Position numbers and translations under genes: made by a program. A DNA stretch of 64,000 nt from positions 85,610,132 through 85,674,131 of the forward strand of contig CM039463.1 of the NCBI GenBank assembly GCA_022414725.1, given 5' to 3'. Origin of the DNA: Microglena sp. YARC. Lineage: Eukaryota > Chlorophyta > Chlorophyceae > Chlamydomonadales > Chlamydomonadaceae. The notes below the pieces were generated by a model that did not search any database, had not been told where the DNA came from, and saw nothing but the letters and a program-made list of their open reading frames with translations. Below, one piece after another: positions 52,401 through 61,220 of the stretch (the first letter of the stretch is position 1; each line of letters starts with the position of its first letter).

Positions 52401-55400
52401 ACATCCAGGATTTTTGCCATATTCTGTTATGTACTTATACATTCATTTTCCTCCAATGTAACTCGTTGATTTAATCATGCGGCGATCTTCGTTCTTCGTT
52501 CACTCACACAGTTATGAGGTCCTTCATCATGAACTCTTGACGGTCAGGTCATACTCAATTGCCACAAAGGTCAGTAGGATGCATAACAACACTCTCCTAC
52601 ACATATGGCACTTTTTCTGGGTTGTTTTTGCATAGTTTGGCTAAATTAGTTGTCCACTATTAGGGCTACTATAGCTAATAGCCCTATTAGGGCTGATTTT
52701 GTCGGACGTTAGCTCTAAACTCTGAAACCTGTACATACATATATATGTGCTCCAAACATAGATAAATATATGCTACGTACATAGATACGTGATATATACA
52801 TGTGTGCTCCATACATACATACATTACATAAACATGTACACTCCATACATACATACATTACATAAACATGTACGCTCCATACATACATACATTACATAAA
52901 CACGTACGCTCCATACATACATACATACATACATACATGATATATATGCTACATACATGTACCCATTATACATACATGTATGCTACATACATAGATACAT
53001 ACATGCTGCATACCTGGATACATTTGAATAGGTAGAACAACACGCAGTGAGCCTAATCAAGACGATTGCTTCCTGATGTGCTCCTACTGACAAGACCTGG
53101 CCTAAATAAGCCTATACACACATACACTGATACACCCTGATACACACTGGTACACACTGATACACACTGGTACACCCTGATACACACATACACTGATACA
53201 CCCCATCACACAACTGAATGGTAGACACCGGTAAGAGGCTTGATCCCCTCGGGTCGCCAGCATGGGGGTGGTGTAATGCAATCTTACTAAACAAAGATGC
53301 GTACACCACTAAACACACAGACACACATAGGCCGCGTATACATGCATGAATGGAAGATACAGGCTTGATCCCCTCGGGTCGCCAGCATGGGGGTGGTGTA
53401 ATGCAATCTTACTAAACAAAGATGCGTACACCACTAAACACACAGACACACATAGGCCGCGTATACATGCATGAATGGAAGATACAGGCTTGATCCCTTC
53501 GGGTCGCCAGCATGGGGGTGGTGTAATGCAATCTTACTAAACAAACATGCGTACACCACTAAACACACATAGGCCGCGTATACATGCATGAATGGAAGAC
53601 ACAGGCTTGATCCCCACGGGTCGCCAGCATGGGGGTGGTGTAATGCAATCTTACTAAACAAAAATGCATACACCACTAAACACACACAGGCCGCGTATAC
53701 ATGCATGAATGGAAGACACAGGCTTGATCCCCTCGGGTCGCCAGCATGGGGGTGGTGTAATGCAATCTTACTAAACAAAAATGCGTACACCACTAAACAC
53801 ACAGCACACACCTGAATGGGAGATACAGGTAAAGGGGCTTGATCCCCACGGGTCGGCAGCATTGGGGTGGTGTACGACAGCCTTACTGTACAAGCATGCG
53901 TTCACCAGTAAACACACATACATTGCGTATACATACATGTGCCCAAGCTCACACCTGATTGGGAGATACAGGTAAAGGGGCTTGATCCCCACGGGTCGGC
54001 AGCATTGGGGTGGTGTACGACAGCCTTACCGTACAAGCATGCGTTCACCAGTAAACACACATACACCGCGTATACATACACGCGCCCAAGCACACACCTG
54101 ATTGGGAGATACAGGTAAAGGGGCTTGATCCCCACGGGTCGGCAGCATTGGGGTGGTGTACGACAGCCTTACCGTACAAGCATGCGTTCACCAGTAAACA
54201 CACATACACCGCGTATACATACATGCGCCCAAGCACACACCTGATTGGGAGATACAGGTAAAGGGGCTTGATCCCCACGGGTCGGCAGCATTGGGGTGGT
54301 GTACGACAGCCTTACCGTACAAGCATGCGTTCACCAGTAAACACACATACACCGCGTATACATACATGCGCCCAAGCACACACCTGATTGGGAGATACAG
54401 GTAAAGGGGCTTGATCCCCACGGGTCGGCAGCATTGGGGTGGTGTACGACAGCCTTACCATACAAGCATGCGTTCACCACTTAACACACATACGCCGCAT
54501 ATACATACAAACACCCCAGCACGCACCTTAATGGGAGACACAGGCTTGATGCCCACGGGTCGGCAGCATGGGGGCGGTGTACGACAGCCATACCATACAC
54601 ACATGCGTACACCACTTAACACACAGCACGCACCTAACTGGGGACCCCCCCCCCCCCCCCACCCCACCCATGCCTATCTACTAAAAAGGATGTGAAAAAT
54701 CATGGCACTTATCTACTTCAAAAATGAAAATTGAGCATTATTACGCCTTGCAACAGGACGCGAGGCTGAAGGAACCTTCCTGTTCGCTTGCACTATAAAT
54801 CATCTAGGGCTAGTGCACAGGGATTTTGCCCCGCTATATAAAACGGTGTACGACAGCCATACCATACACACATGCGTACACCACTAAACACACAGCACGC
54901 ACCTGACTGGGAGATACAAGTAAAGGGGCTTGAACCCCAGGGGTCGGCAGCATGGGGGCGGTGTACGACAGCCATACCATACACACATGCGTACACCACT
55001 GAACACACAGCACGCACCTGACTGGGAGATACAAGTAAAGGGGCTTGAACCCCAGGGGTCGGCAGCATGGGGGTGGTGTCTTTGTGAGTCCAGCCCCAAG
55101 TAGTCAAACTCCTCTGCCAGGTCATCGGAAGCTGGAGAGAAGCTGGGCTCATGGAGTGTGAGAGAGTGCAGCAGCTGAGCAGTGGAGGCGTCCCATACAT
55201 GGATGCACCAGCCCGCAGATATCAGGTAGCTGCTATGTTTCTGGACCTGGGGGTTGCGTTGGGTTGTGTTAAGTTGTGTTGGGTTGTGTTAGGTTGTGTT
55301 AGGTTGTGTTAGGTTGTGTTAAGTTGTGTTGGGTTGTGTTGGGTTGTGCTAGGTTGTGTTAGGTTAGGTTGGATTCAATTGGATTTGCTCAAGGTAGTTG

Positions 55401-56670
55401 CTATGTTTCTGGACCTGGGGTTGTGTTGTTGTTTGTGTTGTGTTAGGTTGGATTAAATTGGACTTGCTAGAGAAAAGGTGTGCTCATGGACGCACCAGCC
55501 CGCCGATATCAGGTAGCTGCTATGTTTCTGGACCTGGGGGTTGGTTTAGGTTGTGCTAAGTTGTGTTAGGTTGTGTTAAGTTGTGTAAGGTTAGGTTGGA
55601 TTCAATTGGATTTGCTGAAGGTAGCTGCTATGTTGCCGGACCTGGGGGTTGGGTTAGGTTAGGTTGGGTTAGGTTAGGTTGGGTTAGGTTAGATTGGGTT
55701 GGGTTAGAGTGAATGGAATAGGATTTGCTAGAGAGAAGCTGTGACGGATATCGACCCTCACATCGAGCGTGACTCAAGCGTGATAGGACATAATGATATA
55801 CGTCCAGTCACGCTGACGAAGAGACCTGAACCTCGACCCGAACCCTAGACTCCAGGATGATGTGAGGAGTATATAGGTTCGGACCTAGAGAATCCGAGGC
55901 AGCCAACATCGGGGATCGTACCCACGTCATCCTGTAAACTTTGTATTCACGCTAAGACGTATTATATACGTTACAGAAGCTGGGCTTATAGACTGTGGGG
56001 GAGAGCAGCAGGTGACCAGTTGAGGCGTCCCATACATGGTGCACCAGCCAATTGGGTTGCCTAGAGAGAAGGTGTGCTCATGGATTGCACCAGCCCGCAG
56101 ATATCAAGTAGCTGCTATGTTTCTAGACCGTTTCTAGACTGTTTCTACCTGAACCTTGTGATTCTGGACCTGGGGCTTGGGTTGGGTTGGGTAGGGTTGG
56201 GTTGGGTTAGGTTAGGTTAGGCTAGGTTGGATTCAATTGGATTTGCTAGAGAAGAGCTGTGCTCATGGAGTGTGAGAGAGTGCAGCAGCTGAGCAGTGGA
56301 GGCGTCCCATACATGGATGCACCAGCCCGCTGATATCAATTAGCTGGTCTGTTTCTGGACCGTTTCTAGACTGTTTCTACCTAAACTACGTGACTCTGCA
56401 CCTGGGGGTTGGTTTGGGTTAGGTTGGGTTGGGTTAGGTTCTGTTAGGTTGGATTCCTTTGGATTGGCTAGAGAGAAAGTGTGCTCATGGAGTGGGGGGG
56501 GGGGGGGGGATATCAGGTAGCTGGTCTGTTTCTGGACCGTTTCTAGACTGTTTCTACCTAAACTACGTGACTCTGCACCTGGGGGTTGGTTTGGGTAAGG
56601 TTGGGTTGGGTTAGGTTCTGTTAGGTTGGATTCCTTTGGATTGGCTAGAGAGAAAGTGTGCTCATGGAGT

Positions 56671-56702
<32 letters not shown>

Positions 56703-59700
56703 TATCAGGTAGCTGGTCTGTTTCTGGACCGTTTCTAGACTGTTTTCTAGCTGAACTATGTGACTCTGGACCTGGGGGTGGTTTGGGTTAGGTTGGGTTG
56801 GGTTAGGTTCTGTTAGGTTGGATTCCTTTGGATTGGCTAGAGAGAAAGTGTGCTCATGGAGTGGGGGGGGGGGGGATATCAGGTAGCTGGTCTGTTTCTG
56901 GACCGTTTCTAGACTGTTTCTAGCTGAACTATGTGATTCTGGACCTGGGGGTGGTTTGGGTTGGGTAGGGTTGGGTTGGGATGGTTTGGGTTGGGTAGGG
57001 TTGGGTTGGGATGGTTTGGGTTGGGTAGGGTTGGGGTGGGGTGGTTTGGGTTGGGTAGGGTTGGTTTGGTTTGGTTTGGTTTGGTTTGGTTTGGTTTGGT
57101 TCGGTCTGGGGTGGTTTGGTTTGGTTTGGTTTGGTTTGGGTTGGGGTGGATTGGGTTGGGTTAGGTTGGTTTGGTTTGGTTTGGTTTGGGTTAGTTTAGG
57201 TTGGATTCAATTGGACTGGCTGGAGAGAAGGTGTGCTCATGGATTGCACCAGCCTGCTGATATCAGATAGCTGGCGTTGGCTTGGCTGTCTTGTTTTGGC
57301 TTGTTTTGGATTATTTGTAGTCTTTTGATTGTTTCGTAATGTTTTGTGTTGTTTTGCATTATTATGTATTGCACTGCTTTGTATTATTTTGTATTATTCT
57401 GTATTTGTTTTATTTGTTTTTATTGCTTTGCACTATTTTGTATTATTCTGTATTTTGTTTTATTTATTTTTATTGTTTTGCATTATTTTGTATTATTCTG
57501 TATTTTGTTTTATTTATATTTATTGTTTTGCATTATTTTGTATTATTCTGTATTTTGTTTTATTTATTTTTATTGTTTTGCATTATTTTGTATTATTCTG
57601 TATTTATTTTTATTGTTCTGCATTATTTTGTATTATTCTGTATTTTGCTTTTATTTATTTTTATTTGTTCATGCATTATTTTGTATTATTCTGTATTTTG
57701 TTTTATTTATTTTTATTGTTTTGCATTATTTTGTATTATTCTGTATTTATTTTTATTTATTTTTATTGTTCTGCATTATTTTGTATTATTCTGTATTTTG
57801 CTTTATTTATTTTTATTGTTCTGCATTATTTTGTATTATTCTGTATTTTGTTTTATTTATTTTTATTGTTTTGCATTATTTTGTATTATTCTGTATTTAT
57901 TTTTATTTATTTTTATTGTTCTGCATTATTTTGTATTATTCTGTATTGCTTTATTTATTTTTATTGTTCTGCATTATTTTGTATTATTCTGTTATTTTGT
58001 TTTTATTTATTTTATTTGTTTTGCATTATTTTGTATTATTCTGTATTTAATTTTTATTTTATTTTTTATTTGTTCTGCATTATTTTGTATTATTCTGTAT
58101 TTTGCTTTATTTATTTTTATTGTTCTGCATTATTTTGTATTATTCTGTATTTTGTTTTATTTATTTTTATTGTTTTGCATTATTTTGTATTATTCTGTAT
58201 TTATTTTTATTTATTTTTATTGTTCTGCATTATTTTGTATTATTCTGTATTTTGCTTTATTTATTTTTATTGTTCTGCATTATTTTGTATTATTCTGTAT
58301 TTTGTTTTATTTATTTTTATTGTTTTGCATTATTTTGTATTATTCTGTATTTTGTTTTATTCATTTTTGTTGTTTTGCATTATTTTGTATTATTCTGTAT
58401 TTATTTTTATTTATTTTCATTGTTTTGCATTATTTTGTATTATTCTTTATTTTGTTTTATGTGTTATTATTGCTTTGCACTATTTTGTATTGCAATGTTT
58501 TGTATAGTTTGTTTTCCATTGGTTTTGTTTGACGTATGTAACCCCACCCACCCACCCACATACATGCACACCACCACACTCACTTGCAAAGCAGGCACCA
58601 CATATGGGCTATCAAATAACACGATGGGCTGTCCACTGAACATGTAATATGCCCCCCCCCCCCCCCCCAGACGCACACACACCACCACCCACACACCTGC
58701 AGAGCAGGCACTGCATACGGACTGTCAAATGTCCGGAGGGGGCGGAGGGCGGAGGCCCATGCATCGTATCCCACTATTGGGTTTAGGAGGTTCAGGTCAG
58801 GAGATAAGGGGTTTGGGGTAAATTAAAATGGCTTCATTCTATTGGGTTTCGGGTCTCATATCCCACTATTGGGTTTAAGCTCACCCCCTGCCAGTCTGCT
58901 TAGATGCATGGGCGGACTATCAAATGTCAAAATAGGCTGTCCACTGTTCATGGAATTTGCAAGCCCACTCCCCCCCCCCCCCCCCCCCCCCCCCGTCCCC
59001 CCCCCCCCCCACACAAAAACACCTGCACATACCCACCCACACCAAAGCTAACACACGAGAGCCCATGCTAAATGCATCCCCACTCCATCCCACCTCACAG
59101 TATTTCCCTTCCTCTACACCTCACGCCCACCCCCGCCACACCACCACACACCCACCCACCGCACACCTGCAGAGGCATGCCACTGCATATGGACATCTAC
59201 TCAAATGTCACAATAGGCTGTCCACTATTCATGTCCCAAAGCTTGCCCCCCCCCCCCCCCCCATTCCCCCACACTGTATTTCCTCGTCTACATTCACCCA
59301 CATAGCTCATGCCACATGTATCCCCCCCCCCCCCCCCCTCCCCCCCCCCGCACCCCCCCCCCCCCACCCACACCACCACGCCCCCACCCCCCCCACCACA
59401 CAGCAACCCACCCACCCACCTGTAGGGCATGCACTGCATATGGACTGTCAAATGTCACAATAGGCTGTCCACTGTTCATATCCAAAGCTTGTATGTGGCC
59501 GTCCACTTACATGAACTGATGGGTATGTGCCGTTGAGGATAGCCACATCTGCACAATTTGATTTCAGAGGAGACTATTAGATACAGACAAACAGATAGAC
59601 AGACACACAGGCAGACAGACAAACAGGTATGCAGATAGACAGGCAGACAAACAGGCAGGCAGACAGACAGGCACGCAGATAGGCAGGTAGACAAACAGGC

Positions 59701-61177
59701 AGGCAGACAGACAGGCACACAGATAGGCAGGTAGACAAACAGGCAGGCAGAAAAATGGGCAGGCAGGCAGAAAGATAAACGGACAGGCAGGCAGGCAGAC
59801 AAACAGGCAGGTAGACAAACGAACAGGCAGATAGACAGACAGACAGGCAGGCAGACAGGCTGAAATACGGGCTGGCAGAAAAACAGGCAGGCATACAAAC
59901 GGGCAGGCAAACAGGCAGATAGACAGGCAGACAAACAGGCAGACAAACATGCAGACAAACAGGCAGACAGAGAGGCAGATAGACAGGCAGACAAGCAGGC
60001 AGACAAACAGGCAGACAGGCAGATAGGCAGGCAGACAAACATGCAGACAGACAGGCAGACAAACAGGCAGACAAGAGAGGCAGATAGACAGGCAGACAAA
60101 CACGCAGACAGACAGGCAGACAAACAGGCAGACAGAGAGGCAGATAGACAGGCAGACAAACATGCAGACAAACAGGCAGACAGAGAGGCAGATAGACAGG
60201 CAGATAAACAGGCAGTTAGAGAGGCAGACATACAGGCAGATAGACAGGCAGACAAAGAGGCAGACAGACAGGCAGATAGACAGGTGGACAAACAGGCAGA
60301 CAAGCAGGCAGGCAGACAAACAGGCAGATAGACAGGCAGACAGACAAACATGCAGGCAGACAAACGGGCATATAGATAGACAGACAGGCAAACAGGCAGG
60401 TAGACAAACGAGCAGGTAGATAGGCAGACAGACAAACGGGCTGGCAGATTAACAGGCAGGCTGGCAGACAGACAAACGGGTAGGAAGACAGACAAACGGG
60501 CAGGCAGACAGACAAACATGCAGGCAGACAAACGGGCAGGCAGATAGACAGATAGACAGATAGACAGGCAGACAAACGGGCAGGTAGATAGGCAGACAGA
60601 CAAATGGGCTGGCAGAGTAATAGGCAGGCTGACAGACAGACAAACGGGTAGGAAGGCTGACAAACGGGCAGGCAGACAGACAAACCTGCAGGCAGATAGA
60701 CAGATAGACAAACAGACAGGCAGACAAACGGGCAGGTAGATAGGCAGACAGACAAACGGGCTGGCAGATTAATAGGCAGGCTGGCAGACAGACAAACGGG
60801 TAGGAAGGCTGACAAACGGGCAGGCAGACAGACAAACCTGTAGGCAGACAAACGGGCAGGCAGATAGACAGATAGACAAACAGACAGGCATAAAAACAGG
60901 CAGGTAGATAGGCAGACAGACAAACGGGCTGGCAGATTAATAGGCAGGCTGGCAGACAGACAAACGGGTAGGAAAACAGACAAACAGGCAGGTTGACAGA
61001 CAAACCTGCAGGCAGACAAACGAGCAGGCAGATAGACAGATAGACAAACAGACAGGCAGACAAACGGGCACACATATGATCATCTCATCTCATCTCATGA
61101 TTCAGTTGAGAGTGTAAATGTATCGTGACATCCATAAGACAAAAAGAGACACCTGATAATATTGCATACAATTAGAT

Positions 61178-61220
<43 letters not shown>

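Noticed and set aside
55255..57215. GGTTAG runs as telomere-like repeats
   Set aside because: The units are GGTTAGGTTG/GGTTG mixtures in an intron array, not a uniform telomeric hexamer or heptamer.
57329..58532. Three overlapping open frames up to 397 codons (FCIILYYSVF repeats)
   Set aside because: They come from a stop-free AT-rich tandem unit; open in all three plus frames, with no splice signals or domain.
59476..61075. Minus-strand frames up to 411 codons rich in Cys/Leu/Ser/Pro
   Set aside because: Pure translation of the CAGACAGG-type array; open in several frames at once.
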